A stretch of 64,000 nt of DNA, from NCBI RefSeq assembly GCF_001577835.2, contig NC_029542.1, positions 3,559,736 to 3,623,735 on the forward strand, given 5' to 3'. The notes below the pieces were generated by a model that was not told the DNA's origin, ran no database searches, and saw only the letters and a list, made by a program, of their open reading frames with translations. Origin of the DNA: Coturnix japonica. Taxonomy: Eukaryota; Chordata; Aves; Galliformes; Phasianidae. Below, in pieces: positions 1 to 9,900 of this stretch. Both the position numbers and the translations under genes were made by a program. The stretch's first letter is position 1. Each line of letters begins with the position of its first letter.

Positions 1-112
1 TCCCTATATACAGACCCTATATCCCCATATACAGACCCTATATCCCCATATACAGACCCTATATCCCTATATACAGACCCTATATCCCTATATACAGACC
101 CTATATCACTTC
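1..112. repeat. Minisatellite of about 20 bp, five copies
   Basis: A unit built on TATACAGACCCTATATCCC repeats about five times with one-base length changes. It lies just outside the MRPL45 CpG-rich promoter. Nothing else is recognisable in the first 250 bases. Confidence 0.9.
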
Positions 113-279
113 CACGCTACACGAGGGGCTCCTGCATCCCGCACAATGGAAGGGGGGTCGCACAGCCATACAGGGCCGAGCATCCTATTGCATCACACCT
201 GTGGGTCAGACGAATCCCCCCCACCCCCCACGTCCACGCGTGTCTATGGGGCGGATCCTCCCTTCGCCCCATGGAATTT

Positions 280-460
280 TCCACTCTCCCCCGGGCGCGC
301 GTGTTCCCGTTGGCCACGCCCCCTCGGCGCGCGCGCGCCCCCCCTCGAAGCCACGCCCCCCTCTCGAAGCCACGCCCCCTTTCCCGGCGTGCATTGCGGC
401 AGCAAGATGGCGGCCGCCGTGGCGGTGGGGTGGAGGCTGCTAGGCCGCGGGGTGCGTGGG
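280..460 (+). promoter_or_regulatory. MRPL45 promoter: CpG-rich, two GC boxes and a YY1-type site on the start codon
   Basis: The segment is dense in CpG and has no TATA box. The phrase TCGAAGCCACGCCCCC occurs twice in tandem at about 345-378, giving two SP/KLF-type boxes. CAAGATGGCGGC at 403-414 matches the YY1 consensus and contains the ATG at 407. This arrangement is common in housekeeping and ribosomal-protein promoters. The transcription start is not defined by sequence alone. Confidence 0.65.
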
Positions 461-3130
461 TTGTGAGGGTCGTTAATAGGGCGACGTGGGGGTCTATGGG
501 GTCAGGTGTGGGGTGGAGAGGAGGAGAGGGGGGCGGGGAATGAGGGGCTGGGCCTGGTCACCTTCCTGTTCCCCTATTACCTTCTTATCCCCTTTCCCTT
601 CTGGCTTCCCACCTTCCTTTCCCCCCTCCCCACTCTTTTCCTTCCCTTTCTTCCCCCATTCCCTTCCCCTTATCTATTCCCTTATCTATTCCCTTATCTA
701 TTCCCTTATCTATTCCCTTATCTATTCCCTTATCCCTTCCCCTTGTCCCCTCCCCTTATCCCTTCCCCTTTCCCTTCCCCTTATCCCTTCCCCTTGTCCC
801 CTTGGCTGTGTGTTCCCTCTCATACTGGTTCTCTATTGATAACATCTCATTGCTCATTGCAATCTCTCCCTATGTCGGTTCTGTTTCTGGCCCATTGGGT
901 TCATCCCATCCCATATTATCTCTCCCTTAGGCCTTGGAATCGCTGCTTCGTCCCCATGGAGCCGTTCCATCCTGCCTCGTTATCCCTGTGAGGACCAAGA
1001 GGAGGTTGTTTGTCCCCCAATGGGCCCGGGAGCTTTCACCTGAAGAGAAGATGAAAAGGCTGCAGTCTTTGGGCAGGACGATGCCTGAGGATCGCATGGA
1101 ACGGACCTTTTACTTGGCCTGCACAGGTGGCAGTTTGCTTTGGTCTCTTCTATAGGGCACAAATAAGGCAGAGGAGAAGTCTGACTGCGTTGGCTGTATC
1201 TGCATGAAGCAACCTGAATGACTTACTCAGCCCTAAAGGAGTAATAGCTGCCATCAGCCCTGTGTCTCCCATTGGCCCCTTTGTACCCAGGGCCGTGCTT
1301 CCTACTGCTCATTATCCCCATACCTCAGGGCTGTCTGGAACAGCAGGCAGCATAGCACAACTTGTCAGCACTGCGAGGTGCCCCCATCCCAATGCTCTTA
1401 TTTCATCCTACAGATGTTCTCAATTCTGCTTTTCCAGCTCCCAGCAGCCAAAGTGCTGCCTCTTGGTCTCCTTGATTCCCCTCCTGACCTCCTTTCTCTC
1501 TCACATGCAGCCAGTATTATAGACCCTTATGTCCCTCCTGAGGGTGATGCCCGCATGACTTCCCTGTCCAAAGAAGGGCTGAAGCAAAGGATGGAGAAGC
1601 TGAAGCAGTCTGCTGCCTCTCAGTTAGCGTGAGTACCTCCTGTTCACTTAGTGCTGGGTGATGCAGTCGTCACCATCCGAAACAGGGGATGTTTTTCATT
1701 TGCTCAGAGCTTTTCCTTTGTCATTTCAGCCTACGGAAAGTGAAGGATCACGATCCCAATTTCAGCACCAAAACCTTCCCAGAGATGGCACAGGAGATCT
1801 ATGTTGAAGCTCACAACAGCCTGGCAAAGTAAGACCCGTTCTGACCAATAGGGTTACATAGGGTTTGCTTTTCTTTGCTTACATGCTCTGGTTTTCTTGC
1901 CTTTGTGATCCTCGTATCTCATTTACAACAAGTACTTTATCTTTTTCTGCCCTCATCTGTGTGAGCATCATTCTTGGTTACAGTTCCATACATCAGCAGG
2001 AGATTTAGGCCACAACTGGCTTCCAAAGGATTCCATTCTATCTCCCCCTGCAGTCTTTTAACCAGCTTCTGTTCTGCCTTCGTGCTCAGCTCATCGCTGA
2101 GAACCTCACTTGTGCTTTACCAGCAGGTTGTGAATCTTCAGGAGGAGCAGGGATTTGTGAGTAAAGCCTCTTGACAATGCTCGTATTTGAGTAACTGGGT
2201 GTGTTTCACTTGCAGTTTTAACAAGCAGAAACTTCACTCCCTGGTAACAGAGCGCTGCTACCCGGTAAGTGTTGATCTGGGTGTTACAGTTCCTCAATGG
2301 GGTTTAGAGGACCTTAAAGACTGTGGAAGGGGTTGAAATGATCTTTTAATCTTCTTTTTCTCACCCAAATACAGTAAAGACAAGGCCTAAGTCTGATTAG
2401 TAACACAGCATTCAACCCATACCCGCATATCGCACTTTGCTTCTTCAATTCACACCCCACTAAAGTTGGTGCCACCTTTATATTCTTTTCCCTTTCTAGG
2501 ACATGGTTCGTGGCAACAGATACAAAACCATCCGCTGGAGCTTTGTGGAGTCATTGGAGCCTCCACGAGTGGTTCACGTTCGATGCACCAGCATTGTGAA
2601 CCAGGGCAACCTCTATGGACAGGTGACAGTGCGGATGCACACCAGGCAGGTACGTCCCCTTGTGTCCCCCCCCCCTCCTGCCTTTCCCAGCTGATTCCAG
2701 CTCATTTTATCTTTCTATTTGCAGACTTTGGCCATCTACGATCGCTTTGGACGGCTGATGTACGGAGGGGAGCAACTACCCAAAGATGTTCTGGAATATG
2801 TTGTGTTTGAGAGGTATTTGGTCAACCCTTATGGCACGTGGAGGATGCATGGCAAGATCGTCCCAGAGTGGGCTCCACCAAAGGACCCCATTGTTAAGGT
2901 AAAGCCATAAGGAGCAACCTGTGTCTGCAAACAGAGTGCTCTGTCTTCCTTTGTTCCTATAGCCAGGCTGTTCCCCTATACAAGGCACTGTTACTCTGCT
3001 CACCCTTATGCTCTTATTGCAGTTCGGGGTTGCTGTGTGTCAATGCTGATTTATGTCCTTGCTGTTTCAGACGGTGATGATTCCTGGCCCAACCTTGGAT
3101 CCCTCACAAGAGTATGAGGAGATGAAGTAG
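407..3130 (+). CDS. MRPL45: Mitochondrial ribosomal protein L45 (mL45), complete, 8 coding exons
   Basis: Exons: 407-451, 931-1126, 1511-1628, 1730-1828, 2216-2264, 2500-2649, 2725-2898, 3071-3130. All introns are GT-AG and phases close to 296 residues; the human protein is about 306. Exon 1 gives a short arginine-containing N-terminus that fits a mitochondrial presequence. Exons 2-4 are basic and helical, with [18 protein letters not shown] early on. Exons 5-7 encode the Tim44/NTF2-like fold, recognisable from [31 protein letters not shown] and the [14 protein letters not shown] strand pair. The family sits at the polypeptide exit of the mitochondrial large subunit and helps tether it to the inner membrane. 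The ATG is the only one in a good position and lies inside the YY1-type site. Identification is by remembered protein sequence. Confidence 0.95.
663..737 (+). repeat. 12-bp tandem repeat in MRPL45 intron 1
   Basis: CCCTTATCTATT repeats about six times, then decays into CCCTTATCCCTTCC-type pyrimidine tracts to about 800. It is intronic. The reading frame across it encodes a repetitive, non-conserved peptide that I take as spurious. Confidence 0.9.
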
Positions 3131-3640
3131 GGAATATCAGAGCCTTGCACATAGAGAACAGTGCAAACAACCCAGAGGGCACAAAATGGGATGTATGTGA
3201 AGGCAGCAGGATGGATGTAGCTGTGCCTGCAGTGAGCAGTCAGCAAACAAAGCAGCTTCAGAAATGGACTCCAGGCACTGAGAAATCGCCTTGAAAAAGG
3301 AGCAAGGGGGACTTGAGAGGCTCATGTGAGCTCTATGAGGCTGCTTTCCTGGCTGACTTCTGTGCTTCCAGGGCAAGAACTGCTGTCAGCACAGATGTGG
3401 GGTATGGGATAGACCTGGGGACTCATTAAAGCCTGCAGCAGAAGCCATTGGAGATTTCTTTCCCCATCCTTCCCCCATCTGCACAGATCTCTGGTCTTTT
3501 TCTTCTAACAAAGAGCGACAAACAGACTTTACATTGCTTCCTCCTGGCTGGGTGCTGCACTTGGAGCCCTGCTGGATGCCTGGCTTGTTGCTGACCAAGC
3601 TGAATCCTTCAATAAAGCCCATAATTCATAATGTGTGTGT
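3131..3640 (+). other. MRPL45: MRPL45 3' untranslated region with poly(A) signal
   Basis: AATAAA at 3611-3616, about 480 bases after the stop, is the first good polyadenylation signal on this strand. Cleavage is expected at about 3630-3640. No further coding sequence is visible. Confidence 0.8.
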
Positions 3641-4018
3641 CAGTTAACATCAGAAAGCAGCACTTCTCACAGCCCACGTGTCTCAAAGCATTGGCTGCAG
3701 ACACTCAGGGATCTGGCAGCGTTGCTGGTGGGGAACTGGCACCATCCTGTGGACGTTGTGACATTGACACCAAACCCTTTTGGTTTTGCAGGCTGTGTGT
3801 GATTGGAAGCCTCACCCCCCCTATACACAGTCACCTCTATTAAGAGAGCAGCCAAAGCTGGAATCCCTGGTGTCTTTTGGTTTGGAAATCAGGGGGGGTG
3901 TCACAAAATCTGGCTGCATCTCATGGAGGATCCTCTGATTATAAAGCACTGCTGTTCCTGGGTGTTCTTTGCAGCCCTTACCCCATAAACCAGCCGCTGT
4001 GAGCACTCAGGGTAAACG
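3640..4018. other. Tail-to-tail spacer between MRPL45 and GPR179
   Basis: About 380 bases of ordinary sequence separate the two convergent poly(A) signals. I see no exon, repeat or RNA gene here. Confidence 0.6.
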
Positions 4019-4366
4019 TTTATTTCCCATCTATTTGCTTCCTGATGGATATTTGCTGCTGAAGATCCCAATGCTCCTCTTGAGGAGAGAGGAATCAAAT
4101 AGAGAAGGGATGGTGGGATGAGCCCCACACCAAAGCAGGCTCTGGGTGCTCCAATGCCCCCACTTTGCCTCCCCCTGAGCTCGTGACATACAGCACAAAC
4201 CACAGCCCCGTGGTGCTCAGGGCCCTGATGCCATTCAGCTCCGAACCTCTGTGATACCCAACCAGATCTCTGACACAGGCAGCCCCATTGCTATGGGTGC
4301 CCATGCTGCAGCAACATGGCTTTGGTTAACATCTCTATCCAGCTCTCTGCACCCCAGGGCTGAGCT
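4000..4366 (-). other. GPR179: GPR179 3' untranslated region with poly(A) signal
   Basis: On the minus strand AATAAA lies at 4024-4019, about 340 bases after the GPR179 stop at 4369-4367. The 3' UTR is therefore short. Confidence 0.75.
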
Positions 4367-6913
4367 CTACTCATGGTCCCATGGACAGACCTCAGCACTG
4401 GACCCCCCTGTGTCCTGTCCCTCCCCAGGGCTGTCCCATGGGCACACAGCAGACGCTCCCTTTGGGCTGATGGGGGTTTCTAGACCCTCCTCTGCTTCCC
4501 ATGGACAGACCTCAGCCGTGCTGGCCCCGCTGTGCTGCTGTGCTGTGTGTGCTTGGCCTGGTGCTGCAGGTAGGGCTCTGCACAGCACCCGGTGCTCCCT
4601 GACCCCAATAGGGGCTGCTCCCCTGGGCTGTTCTGTAGGGCTGCAGCTCTCCCACCCAGCCCCAGGCTCTGCTGCTTCCCATGGGCAGATGGCAGCTCTG
4701 CTCTCTGCGCTCTCAAGCTTTCTAGATCCTTCCTTCCCCATTGCCGTGCTCAGGGCTGGCTCCTCTGCCCCCATGCTCTCCCATGGGCACACAGCCTCAC
4801 GCTCTCTGCTGTCCCTCTGCTTTACCGACGTGTTTTCTCCCCTCTCTTTCTGCAGATCCCGATGTGCAGCAGCGCTTCTCCTTGTTCCCAATGTGCCATC
4901 CCGAGCCTCTCTTGGCTCCTCTTTATCAAATGGAGGAGCAGCCCCTTCCCAGGGACAGATTTCCTCTCTACCCCCTGAGCCCCCCATGGTCTCCCAAGGG
5001 CAGATCTCCACCTTTGGGCTCTCAGCACTGCGGGACACCCCTGGGCTCTCTATGGACCTTGCAGGGCTGACAAGAGCTGCCTGACGTGTGATGCGCTTCA
5101 CAGCCCCCCCTGAGCTCAGCTTCATCCTCGGCTGCTCCATAATGGGGGTGGCCGCCTCCCAGGGGCAGATCTCCGCTTTGCTCCCCCCTGATGCCCCCTG
5201 ACTCTCCCAGGGGCAGATCTCCGCTTTGCTCCCCCCTGATCCTTCCTGTCCTTCCCAAGGGCAGATCTCTGCTTTGCTGTTCCTTGGCCCCCCCTGTTCC
5301 TCCCAAGGGCAGATCTCTGCTTTGCTCCCCACCGACCCATCTTGACCCTCCCAAAGGCAGATCTCTGCTTTGCTGACTCCTGACCCCCCCTGTTCCTCCC
5401 AAGGGCAGATCTCTGCCTTTTTCTGCCCTGACCCCCCCTGTCCCTCCCAGGGGCAGATCTCCCTTAGACCCTCAGCCCCCACCCGGCCCCACTCCACACT
5501 CCTGCTCCTGATGGGCAGCCCCTCAGTCTCCCCCCTACAAGCAGCAGGTTGGCTGCTGCCCTTCCCCAGCACCTTCATGGTGCTGCCCCGCATCGATGGG
5601 ACCCCCCCGACCCCCTCCTGCTGTGACACAGACCCCACTGGGGCACTCAGTGCTTCCCAGGGACAGACCTCAGCCCTCAGCCCCGTGCCCCCCATGTTCT
5701 GTGCTGCATAAAGGGAGTCAGTGCCATAGGGCTGCATGGCCACTGAGGGTGACATCGCCCCCCCCCCAGCAGTGCCATCCTGCTGTTCCTCTGCTGTCCC
5801 CTCACTGTCCCCCATCACTGTGGTCTCGGTGGTGATGAACTGAGAGGGGTCTGCACCCCCATCCTGCAGGCTGGGATCCGGGCTGCTCCCTACTGGGGGC
5901 TGCGGGGGGGTCCCTACCAGGTCGGGCTGCCCCCCCTCGCTGCTCCCCTCCCTCTCACTGCCCCGTTTCCGAGCGCTGCCCTCCCTGCTCCCTTTCAGGC
6001 TGCGTTTCACTCTGGATCTGCTGATGGCTCTGATGGCGAACCCCAAACTCCTGAACGCTCTTTGTGGGGGCGGCTTGAGGCTCGGGGGGGCCCCCGCCGT
6101 GTCGCCGGGGGGGTCTGAAGGCGAAGGTTCGCCGCCGTTCTGCTTCTGCTTCAGCATCTCCCACGGACACACCTCGCCGGGGGTGGGGGGAGCGGAGCGC
6201 AGCCCCGACCTGGGGGACGCTGGTTCCGCTGCCCCCCCCGAGGGCGGCCCTGGAGGCTCCGCGTTGTCCCCGCGGCGATGCGGGAGGCTCTGATAGCGGA
6301 CGGGGGGGGGCGGGGGGGTCCTTTTCACCACCACACGCACCCGCCCCGCGGGGTGGGGGCCGTCAGCGCTGATGCTTTTAACGGGTGCGTAAGTGACGCG
6401 TTTCGTCCCCTTGTTGTCAGCCGGGGGGGACGCATCACGACGGGGACCCCCGTCCGGTAGCGGGGCGGTGGGGGTGGCGGCGGCCGGGGTTGGGGCGGTG
6501 CTGCGGGACGCCCCTCCTTGTTGTGGGGGTCCCCAGTTGGGGCTGACGGCTCCAGCACCGGCGCTCAGTGACTTCTGCAGAAGCACCTCCCGGAGCCGGG
6601 GGGGCTGCCCGTGCCCCCCGAGCTGCTGAGCGCTCACCGACCTGGGCAGCAGCGGAGCGGCACAAAGCGATTCGTTGTCAGACGGCTCCCCGCAACCCCC
6701 CGCAACAGCGTCCAGTGCGGGATGTTCGGAGCTGCGGGATCGGAACGGGCCGCCCCCATCCAGCCCCCACCCTCCGGTACCGTCGTGCTGCCGTTTGGAC
6801 GATGAGCTGCCGGTGCTGCGGGTCGGGGGCGGCGTGGGGAGGTGCGGGTTACGGGCCGCCATCCGCCGTGTCCGCAGCATCTCCAGCTGCGCGTACAGCT
6901 GCTTCAGCTCCTC
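4367..6913 (-). CDS. GPR179: GPR179 last exon: cytoplasmic tail with 16 CPWE-type motifs
   Basis: A single 2547-base exon of 848 residues plus stop. It opens with EELKQLYAQLEMLRTRRM, the membrane-proximal helix of the tail, and then becomes low-complexity and proline-, glycine- and serine-rich. A basic stretch of about 25 residues follows VTYAPVKSISADG. Sixteen motifs of the form (E/A)(V/I)C(P/L)W(E/D) are spread along it, the last four residues before the stop being WDHE. In GPR158/GPR179 such VCPWE motifs are docking sites for G-protein and RGS partners. One copy reads EICLWE instead of EICPWE. Confidence 0.92.
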   Translation of the reverse strand, partial: EELKQLYAQLEMLRTRRMAARNPHLPTPPPTRSTGSSSSKRQHDGTGGWGLDGGGPFRSRSSEHPALDAVAGGCGEPSDNESLCAAPLLPRSVSAQQLGGHGQPPRLREVLLQKSLSAGAGAVSPNWGPPQQGGASRSTAPTPAAATPTAPLPDGGPRRDASPPADNKGTKRVTYAPVKSISADGPHPAGRVRVVVKRTPPPPPVRYQSLPHRRGDNAEPPGPPSGGAAEPASPRSGLRSAPPTPGEVCPWEMLKQKQNGGEPSPSDPPGDTAGAPPSLKPPPQRAFRSLGFAIRAISRSRVKRSLKGSREGSARKRGSEREGSSEGGQPDLVGTPPQPPVGSSPDPSLQDGGADPSQFITTETTVMGDSEGTAEEQQDGTAGGGAMSPSVAMQPYGTDSLYAAQNMGGTGLRAEVCPWEALSAPVGSVSQQEGVGGVPSMRGSTMKVLGKGSSQPAACRGETEGLPIRSRSVEWGRVGAEGLREICPWEGQGGSGQKKAEICPWEEQGGSGVSKAEICLWEGQDGSVGSKAEICPWEEQGGPRNSKAEICPWEGQEGSGGSKAEICPWESQGASGGSKAEICPWEAATPIMEQPRMKLSSGGAVKRITRQAALVSPARSIESPGVSRSAESPKVEICPWETMGGSGGREEICPWEGAAPPFDKEEPREARDGTLGTRRSAAAHRDLQKERGENTSVKQRDSREREAVCPWESMGAEEPALSTAMGKEGSRKLESAESRAAICPWEAAEPGAGWESCSPTEQPRGAAPIGVREHRVLCRALPAAPGQAHTAQQHSGASTAEVCPWEAEEGLETPISPKGASAVCPWDSPGEGQDTGGSSAEVCPWDHE

Positions 6914-9900
6914 CTGCGGGGCGGGGGGGGGGGATACAGGGAGGGGAGCGCGTCCGACGGGACCGAACCGGGACCGGAGGAACCCGACACCGCACCCATC
7001 TCATCGGTATCGCCCCGTTATGCACCGTCCCGGTGTCCCCACCCCGCACCCTCCATCCCTTCCCACCCTCCTCCTCCTCCTCCATCCCCCCCCGCTTTGC
7101 ATCAGGAGTAAGATCGCAGTCAGGCACCTCTTCCCGTGCGGGGCGGCACAGCGAGCGTCAAAAGAAGGTTCCGATCGTGTCACCCACCCGGATGTCATCG
7201 GGATCGAAGCTTCGCTCGCTCCACGCGGACGCGATGCTGCTGTTCAACCCGGAGCGTCTCGCGTCCACCTCATCCTCGTACACCTCCGCCGCGATCTCCT
7301 CCCGCAGCGGCGATCCGGAGTGTAGGAACTGCGGGGGGGCAGCACCAAGGGAGCCCCAAAACCACCAGCCCACAACCACATCCCTACTGCCCACCCCTCC
7401 ATAACACCTCCCCATCCCCATCACCTCATCATCACCACCCCATAGCCGCCACCCCACGACCCACCTCCCCAGAGCCACCACCCTATAACCACTGCCCACC
7501 TCCTCATATCCCATCTCCCTACTCACAGCCGCCACCCCACTGCTCAACACCCCATAGCCATCATCCCATACCCAGCACCCCATAACCACCTCCCCATAAC
7601 TCCATTGTCCACCACCCTATAGCGACCACCCCACTCCTCACCATCCCACACCACCACCCCACAGCCACCTCCCCATAGTCATCCCATAACCACCACCCCA
7701 TAGCCACTACCTCATAACCACCTCCCTATAACTACCATAAATCCATTGCCCATCTCCCCACTGCCCACCACCCCAAATCCCACCACCCCATACCCACCAC
7801 CCCATACCCAACACCCCATACCCATCACCCCATACCCAGCACCCCATAGCCACTACCTCATAACCACCTCCCTATAACTACCATAAATCCACTGCCTATC
7901 TCCCCATAGCCATGATCCCACACCACCACCCCAAAGTCACCACCCCAAAGCCATCATCCCAATGCCACCACCCCAAAGCCATCATCCCATAACCACCTCC
8001 CCAAATCCCACCTCCCCATAGCCACCACCCCACTGCCCACCTCCCCAAATCCCCATAGCCACCACCCCACTGTTCACCACCCCATAGCCCCCCATATCCC
8101 CCATTCCATATATTACCTTGGGGACAAAGAGCAGCCCCAGGGTGACAGTGACAGTGCCGTGGGTGTGGGCAAAGCAGAGCAGCAGCGTCCAGTCGGGGTG
8201 CAGCGATGGCACCGCAATGAACCTGAAGGGGATAATGGGGGACATTGTGGGGGACATTGTGGGGTCCCACAGCTCCAGCCCCACACCCACGGTACATGGG
8301 CATCCCACTCTATACCTGACGGCGTGGAAAGCGGCCGAGAGGAGCAGCTCATTGTGCAGCGCGATGCCCATATAACGCGGCTCGTGGAAGGCAGAGGGCA
8401 CAGCCCGTGCAGCCCAACACAACGCGCTGCCCCACAGCAGGAGCAGCAGCTCGGCTATAGGACAGAGCACAGCGTGGGCACCTCATCGGGTACGTAGAGC
8501 AGCAAGGAGGGATGAGGGCAGCATGGGGGTCTCTGGCATCTCTCACCGACCACCATCATGTAATCCCAGCGGTCGTGGCTGCAGATGGAGAAGTGCAGCC
8601 CCAGGGCTGTCTGTGCTCGGATCACCAGCGGGACGTTCCGACCCACGTTCTCTAACGTTGCCACGGTCCACGAAGCCAGGAACCACAACGGGGGGAGCAG
8701 CAGCAGCCCCAGAGCCCGCAGCACACGCCCGCTGGCCATATAGGGCACACGCTGCGCTGAACGGGCCAGGAACGCCCTCAGCACCCTACAGGACACAAGG
8801 GGTGAATGTGGGGCCGGATCCCATCCAGCAGGACCCCCCCCCTCCTGCCCCATTACCTGTACAGCTTTAGGGTGATGGTGCCGTACACGATGGCGAAGCC
8901 CAACACACGAACCCAGCGCAGCGCGATGCAGCGGAAGGTGCTGGGTTTGAAGTAGAGGATGAAGACCTGAAAGGGGGGAGGGGGTGGGTGGTGTGGGGCT
9001 CTGTGCTATGGGGGCTTTATGCAAGGAGGTCAATGGGGTGGAAGGGGGCCGTGAACTCACAGGGAAGTAAAGCAGCAGAGACCCGAAGAGGATGATCTCC
9101 AGCAGCACAACACCCGACGCCCGGATCCTCTGTAGGGACAGGGGGGACATCAGCAGCGCCCCGGAGGGGGGACGACCCCAATAGGGGGGTTGGGGGGTCA
9201 CAAAGGCGGTGGGATGTTGGGGACCCCGCTCTGCTCTCGCCTTGCTCCGCCGGCAGTGATAAGCGAGCAGCATGCAGAGGAACACGGCCAGCATGCAGCA
9301 CGCCTGGCAGCACAGCACGGCAGCACGAAGGGAACGATCCTCCTGCACCTCGCACGGAGCATCGTCCCGGCAGCTCGTACAGCCCTCCCGGCACCGGCGG
9401 CACGACAAGCGAGAGGCACCATCAGCCGGTACTGCGGATAGAACGGGGAGGAGTGAGGGGGGGTGACCCAAAGCATCGCCCTGTGGGGTTGGGGAGGTGA
9501 GGGGGGTCGGGGGTCCCGGGCACTGCACGCACCTGGCTCGGAGCTCAGCCCGTAGAAGCCCGGTTTGCAGCGACACGCGTATTGCCCCAGCACGAAGCCG
9601 CGGTTCTGCTGCGGGATGCACTGCGGGATGGATGATGGGGGGCTGCACTGTGGGGTCTCCCCGTTCTATGCTCATAACCCCCCCATGAAGCAGCGGTGGC
9701 TGCGGCAGCTCGGTGACAACCGACCCCCCCTCACCCGAGCCCGGAACGCAGCGGTTAAACATTTGGGAATTAAAAGCCAAAGCCTGGCACCCAAATCCCC
9801 CCCTAAAACCTAAATGGACACCTAATACGGCGCTAATCCGGGGGGGGGGNNNNNNNNNNNNNNNNNNNNNNNNNNNNNNNNNNNNNNNNNNNNNNNNNNN

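Noticed and set aside
1-112. Regularly spaced repeats resembling a CRISPR array
   Set aside because: There are no distinct spacers, units are contiguous, and the genome is vertebrate. It is a minisatellite.
506-991. Long plus-strand frame with repeated LIYS residues
   Set aside because: It is translation of the 12-base repeat in MRPL45 intron 1. It has no conserved residues and overlaps a real splice acceptor.
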